Positions 1 to 5,687 of a stretch of DNA of 8,622 nt are shown piece after piece. Made by a program: the position numbers and the translations under genes. Numbering within the stretch: the stretch's first letter is position 1; the number at the start of each line of letters is the position of its first letter. This DNA comes from JBBRSC01 sp038245795. GTDB taxonomy: Bacteria; Actinomycetota; Acidimicrobiia; Acidimicrobiales; Microtrichaceae. Below the pieces are notes generated by a model. It worked only from the letters and a program-made list of their open reading frames with translations. It had not been told where the DNA came from and searched no databases. The stretch spans positions 1 through 8,622 of the forward strand of contig JBBRSC010000144.1 of the NCBI GenBank assembly GCA_038245795.1. Direction: 5' to 3'.

Positions 1-870
1 GACGAGCACCGAGAACTTCTCGCCGTTCGGTGCCGACAATCCCGAACCGTGGGCCGAGTCGAGCATCAGCGCCGACAACCGGCGGATCAACTCGTTCGGG
101 TCCCGGCGACGACGGAAGTCGTCGAGGTTCAACGGGTCTTGCGCCCGAGCGTTTCGTTCGGCGTCACTTCCGGGAATCGGACCGGTCTGGCCGGATTGCT
201 CTCGGTTGGCGGTGCCTTCGGATGAGCGCTTTGCTTCGGCAGCCTCGTCGCGCTCGCCCGCTGCCTGAGCGGCCAGCAGGGCTTGCGTGAACATCTCAGC
301 GGTCGCAGCATCGAGCGCAGCATCGACACGACCGCGACCTTGGGCATCGATCCACTGCCGCAACCAAAACTCAGGATCGGCATCCCCGCTGGAATCGCCG
401 GACTGCTCGTCGCGGAGCTCCCGGTACTTCGCAAGCACCCGCAACGCCTGCGACGGAACGCACGTCCGCACGATCTCAGTCAGAGTCTGCTCGTTCTCCG
501 GGGTCGCCACCCGGGCGGCCGCCGCCAACAACGGCAACGACACCGCACCATTCGCCGCGTCGTCCATCAGCATCGGAATTCGGTCGCGCCTGCCGAGCAC
601 CGTCACAACCCGCTGGGAGTCGCCCGGCGTGAACTTCGTGCGAACCGACATCCAATGCGCCAACGACTTGAAACCAGTCCCACCCAACGAATCCAACTCA
701 TCGAACTCACCGACCGCCGTGACCAACTCAGCATGCAACACATGGATCTGAGCAGCGATCAACCCGACACGATCAGAAGCTGCCTCGATCGCCGCGTCAC
801 GCACGACCGCCTCGGGGATCGCGTTCGGGTTCAACCTTCCCCCCGATGTGTTGTCCGCTGATCCCGACAT
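1..870 (-). CDS. DUF222 (13E12-type) HNH-endonuclease-family protein, N-terminal part
   Basis: Open from an ATG at 870 through the left window edge (290 codons, no stop), so the C-terminus is missing. The translation has the usual DUF222 layout: a helical N-terminal region (about residues 20-60), a segment with KSLAHWMSVRTKF (68-80), then RDRIPMLMDDAANGAVSLP (95-113), and FWLRQWIDAQGRGRVDAALD (about 168-187), which matches the 'F.....d..G...g..ldp' part of the domain. An Ala/Glu-rich hydrophilic linker (about 200-245) follows. In this family an HNH nuclease domain usually lies at the C-terminus; here it would be outside the window, so nuclease activity cannot be confirmed. The 13E12 proteins of mycobacteria are the well-known relatives, and several are DNA-damage inducible. 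That fits the LexA box found just upstream. There is no Shine-Dalgarno before the ATG, which fits leaderless translation. Family call firm, molecular role uncertain. Confidence 0.88.
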   Translation of the reverse strand, partial: MSGSADNTSGGRLNPNAIPEAVVRDAAIEAASDRVGLIAAQIHVLHAELVTAVGEFDELDSLGGTGFKSLAHWMSVRTKFTPGDSQRVVTVLGRRDRIPMLMDDAANGAVSLPLLAAAARVATPENEQTLTEIVRTCVPSQALRVLAKYRELRDEQSGDSSGDADPEFWLRQWIDAQGRGRVDAALDAATAEMFTQALLAAQAAGERDEAAEAKRSSEGTANREQSGQTGPIPGSDAERNARAQDPLNLDDFRRRRDPNELIRRLSALMLDSAHGSGLSAPNGEKFSVLV

Positions 871-877
871 GAGGACA

Positions 878-907
878 ACTTTAGTCGAACATGTGTTCGT
901 TCTGCAA
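878..907 (-). promoter_or_regulatory. Promoter of the DUF222 gene, apparently leaderless
   Basis: Reading the minus strand, a -35-like TTGCAG (902-907) is followed after 18 nt by TAAAGT (878-883), which fits the actinobacterial TANNNT -10. Only 7 nt separate the -10 from the ATG at 870, so transcription would begin at or next to the start codon. No Shine-Dalgarno is present, which agrees with a leaderless mRNA, common in actinobacteria. The SOS box lies in the spacer, an ideal place to block RNA polymerase. Predicted from sequence alone. Confidence 0.55.
885..900. promoter_or_regulatory. LexA operator (SOS box)
   Basis: TCGAACATGTGTTCGT matches the mycobacterial SOS box TCGAAC-N4-GTTCGA at 11 of its 12 fixed positions, the only difference being the last base. 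The core CGAACATGTGTTCG (886-899) also fits the Gram-positive form CGAAC-RNRY-GTTCG completely. It sits between the predicted -35 and -10 of the DUF222 gene, so LexA bound here should repress it until DNA damage. Mycobacterial 13E12-type genes are known LexA targets, so box and gene family support each other. Confidence 0.8.
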
Positions 908-1039
908 ACACTTTTCAAATTTCTTGGCGAACGCGGCAACAGAGTTCCATAGCGCCGGGATGCGCCGCGATGAGAAGCCGCTCGACGACCGCAATCGACG
1001 GAACCCGAATCAACTGCCTCTCCGCTCAAGTCTTGAAGC

Positions 1040-1258
1040 TCAGATCTCGATGGCTTCCCCGTCGGCGTCGAATAACAGGATGGCACCGCTCGGGCACCGG
1101 CGAGCGGCCTTGAGTTTCGCCTCGTCGGACAGAGCGCCAGCTGCTGTCAGGACGACTGCCAATTCATTGTCGTCGAAGCCGAACGCGTCGGGATGATCGG
1201 CAACGCACTTGCCGGAACTCACGCAACTGTCGGTATCGATCTGTAGTCGCAGACCCAT
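1040..1258 (-). CDS. Single-cluster ferredoxin (3Fe-4S type)
   Basis: A 72-residue acidic protein with the cluster ligands of small bacterial ferredoxins: C12-x5-C18 (CVSSGKC) near the N-terminus and C55-P56 (RRCPSGAI) near the C-terminus. The central position of the first motif, where a 4Fe-4S ferredoxin has another Cys, is Ser15. That points to a 3Fe-4S cluster, as in ferredoxins that serve cytochromes P450 and other oxygenases. It is a soluble cytoplasmic electron carrier. The start MGLRLQIDTDSC was chosen because the open frame upstream has no ferredoxin character and overlaps the preceding gene; relatives begin a few residues before the first Cys. Only 7 nt separate it from the stop of the Dabb gene, so the two are probably co-transcribed. 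Its partner is unknown; no P450 or ferredoxin reductase is in the window. The divergent molybdenum hydroxylase is a possible but unproven partner. Confidence 0.9.
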   Translation of the reverse strand: MGLRLQIDTDSCVSSGKCVADHPDAFGFDDNELAVVLTAAGALSDEAKLKAARRCPSGAILLFDADGEAIEI

Positions 1259-1265
1259 TGCCCGA

Positions 1266-1559
1266 TCACGTCTCGTACTGGATGGCGGTGCGGCTGGCCA
1301 GGATCGGCAGGATGAAGTCTGTGATGACCTGCTGGTGCGCCGGGTGATCGCGATACTCGACATAGCCAGCCTGATCGTCGAAGTCGCCAACAGCAACCAC
1401 GTCCGCGTTGCCTCTGTCGATCCCAGCGTCGAGGCCAGCAGAGTAGTGGCGGATCGCGGCGATCGAGTCGGGGAGCCTCCGGAGTGCCGTCATCAACACC
1501 GAGCGTTGGTCGTCGGTGGCTTCAGGCGTAAGGGTGAGTACGACGACGTGTCGGAACAT
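1266..1559 (-). CDS. Stress-responsive alpha/beta-barrel (Dabb) domain protein
   Basis: A 97-residue protein that is a single Dabb domain. It starts MFRHVVVLTLTPEA, with the typical strand and His4. A helix (about 14-30) follows, then NADVVAVGDFDDQAGYVEYRDHPAHQQV (51-78) with the family's 'f.d..a...Y..HP.H' signature (His72, His75). Dabb proteins are small cytoplasmic dimers. Some are cyclases or related enzymes (plant olivetolic acid cyclase is one), others have no known activity. The start is well supported: GAGGAG lies 5 nt before the ATG. It is the first gene of a unit with the ferredoxin and is divergent from the molybdenum hydroxylase operon, suggesting a role in the same pathway (inference). 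A much longer open frame covering this region reads antisense through the hydroxylase large subunit and is not real. Confidence 0.88.
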   Translation of the reverse strand: MFRHVVVLTLTPEATDDQRSVLMTALRRLPDSIAAIRHYSAGLDAGIDRGNADVVAVGDFDDQAGYVEYRDHPAHQQVITDFILPILASRTAIQYET

Positions 1560-1589
1560 TGGGGCTCCTCGATGGGCGGGCGAGGCCGA

Positions 1590-1617
1590 AATGTAGCGCC
1601 TCGGAAGCCTCACTGAA
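1590..1617 (-). promoter_or_regulatory. Candidate promoter for the Dabb-ferredoxin unit
   Basis: On the minus strand TTCAGT (1612-1617) is followed after 16 nt by TACATT (1590-1595), which fits TANNNT. This would give a leader of about 25 nt containing the GAGGAG ribosome site. The -35 is poor and such motifs occur by chance, so this is only a candidate. Confidence 0.3.
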
Positions 1618-1641
1618 CGCCGGGAAACGCTGTGGTACGTT
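1613..1641 (+). promoter_or_regulatory. Candidate promoter for the molybdenum hydroxylase operon
   Basis: On the plus strand CTGAAC (1613-1618) lies 17 nt before TACGTT (1636-1641), a TANNNT-type -10. Transcription would start near 1648, leaving a leader of about 45 nt that contains the palindrome at 1657-1678 and the ribosome site. Its -35 overlaps that of the divergent candidate, so the two units could compete for polymerase. Low certainty. Confidence 0.3.
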
Positions 1642-1656
1642 CGCCACGTTGGGGGC

Positions 1657-1678
1657 CGGTGTGGCCTTCGACACACCG
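1657..1678. promoter_or_regulatory. Palindromic operator candidate, CRP/GlxR-like
   Basis: CGGTGTG (1657-1663) and CACACCG (1672-1678) are perfect inverted repeats separated by 8 nt. The inner TGTG-N8-CACA has exactly the spacing of the CRP/GlxR/FNR-family site TGTGA-N6-TCACA, with both inner positions (A and T) replaced. It lies just before the ribosome site (1680-1688) of the large-subunit gene. Bound protein would most simply act as a repressor or roadblock. As RNA it could also form a 7-bp hairpin near the ribosome site. Either reading is a prediction. Confidence 0.4.
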
Positions 1679-1691
1679 TAGGGGGAAGCGA

Positions 1692-4037
1692 ATGTCGCTC
1701 GTCGGCGCCGCCGTGAAACGAAAAGAAGACCCGAACCTGTTGGTGGGTCGTGGACGATTTGTGGACGACATCAAGCTGCCCGGCGCGTTGTTCATGACCT
1801 TCGTCCGCTCGACTGAGGCGCACGCGCGCATCGTGTCGATCGACACCAACGAAGCCACCGCGATGCCGGGCGTGGTGGGGATCTACACCATTGACGACTT
1901 CGCCGACCTCCCGACGATTCCGGGCCTGCCGCCTGAGGTGGCGCCGTTGCACCGGCCGGTGTTGGCGAAGGGCACCGTTCGGTTCGTGGGGGACCCGGTG
2001 GCCGTTGTCGTTGCCGAGGACCGCTATCAAGCGGCCGACGCCGCCGAAGCGGTGTTCATCGAGTACGAACCGTTGCCGGTTCTGGCGTCGATCGACTCGT
2101 CGTTGGCGGCCATGGCCGACCCTGAAGGCACCCGCATCTATCCGGACCTTCAGACCAACGCATTGCCGATCTTCCCGGAGGAGCCGCCAGCACCGGAACT
2201 GCTCAACGCGCCAATGCGTCTGTCGCAAACCTTCATCAACAATCGTTGCTCCGCGGTCCCCATCGAACCGCTCGCCGTCGTTGCGGACTGGGCGCCATCG
2301 GGGCTGACCGTGCACGCCACCTTCCAGGCGCCGCATCATCTGCGAAATCAACTCACCTCGTTTTTCGGGATCCCCCAGCACGAGTGCCGGGTGATCGCCC
2401 CCGATGTCGGCGGAGGATTCGGTTCCAAGATCTGCTTCTACCCCGAGTTCTTCCTGGCTCCTGCCATCAGTCGCAAGCTCGGTCGGCCCATCAAGGCGGC
2501 GCAGACCCGTTCCGAAGCAATGCTGCACATGCACCACGGTCGGGCACAGCGCAACGACGTCGAAGTTGGCTTCGATGCTTCGGGCAAGGTGCTCGCACTC
2601 CGGGTGCACACCTACCAGGACGTCGGCGGCTACCCCGATCCGACGGGCATGGGGCTCGGCGTGCTCACGTCGTGGATGAGCTGCGGGGTGTACGCCATTC
2701 CGGTCGCCCAGACTGCGCTCACGAACGTGATCACCAACACCACACCGGTTGCGGCGTACCGGGGCGCCGGTCGACCCGAGGCGTCCTTTCTGATCGAGCG
2801 GACGATCGACATGATCGCCGACGAACTCGGCCTCGATCCGGCGGCAGTCCGCTACACGAACTTCATCCAGGCTGACCAGTTCCCGTACCCGGCGGCGACC
2901 AACCCCGAGGCGGTCTTCTACGACTCGGGGAACTATCCGGCGGCACTCGATGAGCTCAAGCGGATGATGGGTTACGACGCATTGCTGGCCGAACAGACCG
3001 CTCGCAACGCCGATCCGTCACAGCCGCTGATGGGCATCGGGCTGAGCTGTTGGTTGGAGATCGCTGGATTCGGTCCGAATGGCAGCCTCGAGGGGTTCGG
3101 CCATCTCGGTTCGTGGGAATCGGCGCAGATTCGAATCCAGCCTGACGGCACCGCCATCGTGTCAGCGGGAACATCGCCGCACGGTCAAGGCAACGCTACG
3201 GCGTTCGCCCAGATCGCAGGCGACGCCATGGGCATCGACTTCGACTCGATCCATGTGCGTTTTGGTGACACTGAAACCCAACAGCAGGGAATCGGCACCA
3301 TGGGTTCACGGGCCATTGCGGTATGTGGCGACGCGATCAAGAAGGCGTCGGTGCAGATCCGTGAACGGGCAGTTCAGATCGCGGCGCACCTGCTGGAGGC
3401 CGCACCCGAGGACATCGAGGTCTCCGCCGAGGGGTTCGCCGTGCGTGGTACTCCGGCGGTCACCAAGTCGTGGGCCGATGTCGCCACCGCGGCGTTCCAG
3501 CCTTTGCAACTGCCCGAAGGACTGGGCGCTGGCACCCTCGACGCCACGGTCTTCAACGAGGTACCGAACTTCTCGTTCCCGTCGGGAGCATATGGGTGCA
3601 TCGTGGGGATCGATCGAGTGACAGGCGATGTCGACATCGAGCGTTACGTGGTGGTCGATGATTGCGGCACGGTGATCAACCCGTTGCTCGCCGAGGGCCA
3701 GGTCCACGGCGGCGTGGCGCAGGGGATCTCCCAAGCGTTGTACGAGCACTTCACCTACGACGAGAACGGCCAGCCACAGACGTCGACGTTGGTGGACTAT
3801 CTCGTGCCAGCGGCGTCAGATCTGCCGGCCTATGAATCGGGGCGAATCGTCACGCCGACTCCGGTGAATTCCCTTGGAGCGAAGGGCATCGGCGAGTCCG
3901 GTGCCGTTGGCGCTCCACCAGCAGTCGTCAACGCGGTCGTCGATGCCCTTTCAGGCTTCGGCGTCCGCCACATGGACATGCCCTGCACACCTGAGAAGGT
4001 GTGGCAGGCGATGGGCCAACCAACCGGATCGAACTGA
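1692..4037 (+). CDS. Molybdenum hydroxylase large (Mo-cofactor) subunit, form II CoxL-like
   Basis: A 781-residue protein of the xanthine dehydrogenase/aerobic CO dehydrogenase large-subunit family (usual length about 770-810). It binds molybdopterin cytosine dinucleotide and holds the active site. N-terminal a/b hammerhead domain, about 1-130 (begins MSLVGAAVKRKEDPNLLVGR). Cofactor-binding motifs: PDVGGGFGSK (238-247), HGQGNATAFAQIAGD (497-511, with Gln499) and GAKGIGESGAVGAP (729-742), whose Glu735 is the conserved catalytic base. The active-site loop is AYRGAGR (355-361). True (form I) CO dehydrogenase has AYxCSFR there with the Cys that carries Cu, which is absent here. CO is therefore unlikely as main substrate; an aldehyde, N-heterocycle or other organic compound is more likely, identity unknown. 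The start is fixed by AGGGGGAAG just before the ATG and by homologues starting at MSLVG; an in-frame GTG 60 nt upstream lacks this support. First gene of a large-small-medium operon, 13 nt before the small subunit. Confidence 0.93.
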   Translation: MSLVGAAVKRKEDPNLLVGRGRFVDDIKLPGALFMTFVRSTEAHARIVSIDTNEATAMPGVVGIYTIDDFADLPTIPGLPPEVAPLHRPVLAKGTVRFVGDPVAVVVAEDRYQAADAAEAVFIEYEPLPVLASIDSSLAAMADPEGTRIYPDLQTNALPIFPEEPPAPELLNAPMRLSQTFINNRCSAVPIEPLAVVADWAPSGLTVHATFQAPHHLRNQLTSFFGIPQHECRVIAPDVGGGFGSKICFYPEFFLAPAISRKLGRPIKAAQTRSEAMLHMHHGRAQRNDVEVGFDASGKVLALRVHTYQDVGGYPDPTGMGLGVLTSWMSCGVYAIPVAQTALTNVITNTTPVAAYRGAGRPEASFLIERTIDMIADELGLDPAAVRYTNFIQADQFPYPAATNPEAVFYDSGNYPAALDELKRMMGYDALLAEQTARNADPSQPLMGIGLSCWLEIAGFGPNGSLEGFGHLGSWESAQIRIQPDGTAIVSAGTSPHGQGNATAFAQIAGDAMGIDFDSIHVRFGDTETQQQGIGTMGSRAIAVCGDAIKKASVQIRERAVQIAAHLLEAAPEDIEVSAEGFAVRGTPAVTKSWADVATAAFQPLQLPEGLGAGTLDATVFNEVPNFSFPSGAYGCIVGIDRVTGDVDIERYVVVDDCGTVINPLLAEGQVHGGVAQGISQALYEHFTYDENGQPQTSTLVDYLVPAASDLPAYESGRIVTPTPVNSLGAKGIGESGAVGAPPAVVNAVVDALSGFGVRHMDMPCTPEKVWQAMGQPTGSN

Positions 4038-4050
4038 GAGGACACGACCA

Positions 4051-4527
4051 ATGACCGAGGTCAACATCAGCGTCAATGGCGCCCACACCACAGCGGAGGT
4101 CGCGCCGCGGACGCTGCTCGTGCACTACCTGCGCGAGGAGCTCGGGCTGACGGGCACCCACGTGGGCTGCGACACATCGAACTGTGGGGCGTGCACAGTG
4201 CATCTCGACGGCGAGGCCGTGAAGTCGTGCACGGTACTTGCGGTCCAAGCCGACGGGTTCGCTGTCACGACGATCGAGGGGCTCCAGCCGGCCGAGGGGA
4301 TGGACTATCACCCCGTACAACAGGGGTTTCACGAGTGCCACGGATTGCAGTGCGGCTATTGCACGCCGGGCATGGTGATGGCGTGTGTCGCCCTGCTTGA
4401 TGAGAACCCGCACCCGACCGAGATTGAGATCCGGACATCGCTCGAGGGCAACCTGTGTCGGTGCACGGGATATCAGATGATCGTTGATTCGGTACTGTGG
4501 GCGGCTGAGCACGCCCCGGCGAAGTGA
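4051..4527 (+). CDS. Molybdenum hydroxylase small (2x[2Fe-2S]) subunit, CoxS-like
   Basis: A 158-residue iron-sulfur subunit of the CoxS/xanthine dehydrogenase type, passing electrons from the Mo site to FAD. The N-terminal plant-type ferredoxin domain has C40-x4-C45-x2-C48-x11-C60. The C-terminal helical domain binds the second cluster with C101-x2-C104 (QCGYC, Gln100 being the residue that usually contacts the Mo cofactor) and C136-x-C138 (LCRC). All eight cluster cysteines are present and the length is normal for the family. The ATG is preceded by GAGAGGA with 8 nt spacing. The longer open frame upstream overlaps the large-subunit gene and reads nothing ferredoxin-like, so it was not used. 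Gaps of 13 nt on each side to the large and medium subunit genes indicate one transcript. Soluble, cytoplasmic, acts as part of the hydroxylase complex. Confidence 0.95.
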   Translation: MTEVNISVNGAHTTAEVAPRTLLVHYLREELGLTGTHVGCDTSNCGACTVHLDGEAVKSCTVLAVQADGFAVTTIEGLQPAEGMDYHPVQQGFHECHGLQCGYCTPGMVMACVALLDENPHPTEIEIRTSLEGNLCRCTGYQMIVDSVLWAAEHAPAK

Positions 4528-4540
4528 TCGGGGAGCCAAC

Positions 4541-5359
4541 ATGATTCCAAGTGCCTTCGACTACATCCGTGCCGATTCCGCCGAGGCGGCGATCGGAGCG
4601 CTGACCGAACACGGCGACGAGGCCAAGTTGCTGGCCGGTGGCCACAGCCTGGTCCCACTCATGAAGCTGCGGCTGGCGTCACCGTCGGTGATCATCGACA
4701 TCGGGCGGTTGTCCGATCTGTCCTACGTGCGTGACGTTGGTGATCACATTGCCATCGGCGCGATGACCCGCCATCGCGAGGTCGAGCATTCCGAGTTGTT
4801 GGCGGCGCAGGTGCCGATCCTGGCGCACGCTGCCAGCCATGTCGGAGATCCGCAGGTTCGCAACCGCGGGACGATCGGTGGCTCCCTCGCACACGGCGAC
4901 GGGGCATCGGACCTTCCGGCGGTTGTCCTAGCGCTGGGTGGCACGATGATCGTTCAGGGCCCCGACGGGACGCGTTCGATCGCGGCGTCGGAGTTCTTCC
5001 AAGGATTCCTGGAGACGGCGTTGGAGCCCGACGAGTTGCTGACCGAGATCCAGGTCCCCAAGGTTCCGGACGCGGGCTGGTCGTATCAAAAGTTCAATCG
5101 ACGAGCCATGGACTGGGCCATCGTTGGGGCGGCTGTGGTCCACGGTGGGGGGCACACGGGTATCGGCCTGGTCAACATGTCAACCATTCCGGTGCGGGCC
5201 ACAGCGGTCGAGGAAGCCCTCGCTGGTGGAGCGTCGATTGCCGATGCTTCAGCGCTGGCCGATGTGGGCACTGAGCCCTCTTCGGATCTGCACGGATCGT
5301 CGGAGTATCGGCGTCACCTGGCCAAGGTCCTTGTTCGTCGAGGCCTCGAAGCCTGCTGA
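4541..5359 (+). CDS. Molybdenum hydroxylase medium (FAD) subunit, CoxM-like
   Basis: A 272-residue FAD-binding subunit that takes electrons from the small subunit and passes them to an external acceptor. The two FAD motifs of the family are clear: AGGHSLVPLMKLR (32-44) and TIGGSLAHGDGASDLP (111-126). The start MIPSAFDYIRADSAEAA is the usual N-terminus for these subunits, and GGGGAG lies 5 nt before the ATG. The C-terminal third (about 180-272) corresponds to the CO dehydrogenase flavoprotein C-terminal domain. It is the last gene of the operon. Maturation genes often found with CO-dehydrogenase-type enzymes (CoxD, CoxE, CoxF or XdhC-like) do not follow; instead a repeat array begins 5 nt after the stop and the next gene is convergent. 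Acceptor unknown (NAD, quinone or a ferredoxin); no NAD-specific feature was recognised. Confidence 0.94.
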   Translation: MIPSAFDYIRADSAEAAIGALTEHGDEAKLLAGGHSLVPLMKLRLASPSVIIDIGRLSDLSYVRDVGDHIAIGAMTRHREVEHSELLAAQVPILAHAASHVGDPQVRNRGTIGGSLAHGDGASDLPAVVLALGGTMIVQGPDGTRSIAASEFFQGFLETALEPDELLTEIQVPKVPDAGWSYQKFNRRAMDWAIVGAAVVHGGGHTGIGLVNMSTIPVRATAVEEALAGGASIADASALADVGTEPSSDLHGSSEYRRHLAKVLVRRGLEAC

Positions 5360-5363
5360 ATGC

Positions 5364-5570
5364 TGTGACGCGAAGGTTCCCCGCCGTGCCATGTCGCAGT
5401 CGGGGAATCTCCATGCGACGCGAAGGTTCCCCGCCGTGCCATGTCGCAGTCGGGGAATCTCCATGTGACGCGAAGGTTCCCCGCCGTGCCATGTCGCAGT
5501 CGGGGAATCTCCATGTGACGCGAAGGTTCCCCGCCGTGCACCTCCGGCGGGGAATCTCCATGTCGCACTC
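5364..5570. repeat. 50-bp tandem repeat array, each unit a hairpin (about 3.8 copies)
   Basis: Three units with exact 50-bp period occupy 5371-5420, 5421-5470 and 5471-5520; they differ only at 5415 (C instead of T). Seven bases before them (5364-5370) already match the unit end. The fourth unit starts at 5521 and matches for 18 nt, then has a different, shorter centre and rejoins at GGGGAATCTCCATGT. In units 1-3 AGGTTCCCCG pairs with CGGGGAATCT (one G.T wobble) around a 17-nt loop: arms 5374-5383/5401-5410, 5424-5433/5451-5460 and 5474-5483/5501-5510. In unit 4 the stem grows to 13 bp (5524-5536 with 5545-5557) around an 8-nt loop. The array begins 5 nt after the FAD-subunit stop. It may act as serial terminators or be a REP-like palindromic element multiplied in place. 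No T-run follows the hairpins, so a classic intrinsic terminator is not clear. Confidence 0.93.
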
Positions 5571-5645
5571 GTCGTCCTTCTGTTGCACCAGCGGGTGTCG
5601 AGCGTGTTGTACGGAATGGACGTTCGCCAGGGCGCAAAGTCGCGA

Positions 5646-5664
5646 GAAATCTTGAAAAGATTTC
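5646..5664. terminator. Short palindrome, possible terminator of the sigma-MscS unit
   Basis: GAAATCTT (5646-5653) and AAGATTTC (5657-5664) form a perfect 8-bp inverted repeat with a 3-nt loop, in an otherwise GC-rich region. It lies 23 nt beyond the stop of the minus-strand MscS-like gene. The stem is AT-rich and lacks a T-run on either strand, so it is not a standard intrinsic terminator. It could be a weak terminator, an mRNA-end stabiliser or a protein site. Confidence 0.3.
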
Positions 5665-5687
5665 GGAGAACTCCAGACACCGAAGGG

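Larger units (their letters stand above)
5360..5687. other. Convergent intergenic region without a credible gene
   Basis: This 328-bp gap separates the stop of the FAD subunit gene (plus) from the stop of the MscS-like gene (minus). About 200 bp are a 50-bp tandem repeat (5364-5570), listed separately. The remaining 117 bp (5571-5687) hold one short AT-rich palindrome and nothing else I recognise. Open frames crossing the repeats exist on both strands, but the repeat period rotates through all three frames, so the encoded peptides are a by-product of the repeat. Main likely role: transcription termination from both sides, possibly with another function for the repeats. Confidence 0.7.

Noticed and set aside
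283..861. Plus-strand open frames of 154-192 codons across the left region
   Set aside because: They are antisense to the DUF222 gene, which has a clear family match, promoter and SOS box on the minus strand.
1024..1038. Small palindrome TCAAG-T-CTTGA just after the ferredoxin stop as terminator
   Set aside because: The stem is 5 bp with a 1-nt loop, too small to fold as a terminator, and no T-run follows.
1266..2609. Long minus-strand open frame of 447 codons covering the start of the hydroxylase large subunit
   Set aside because: Only its last 97 codons form a known domain (Dabb) with its own ribosome site. The rest is the antisense shadow of a well-conserved gene in a high-GC sequence.
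1692..5359. True aerobic CO dehydrogenase (form I CoxLSM)
   Set aside because: The large-subunit loop is AYRGAGR instead of AYxCSFR, so the Cu-binding Cys is missing.
5364..5570. CRISPR array
   Set aside because: The repetition is contiguous with constant 50-bp units; there are no unique spacers between shorter repeats and no cas genes.
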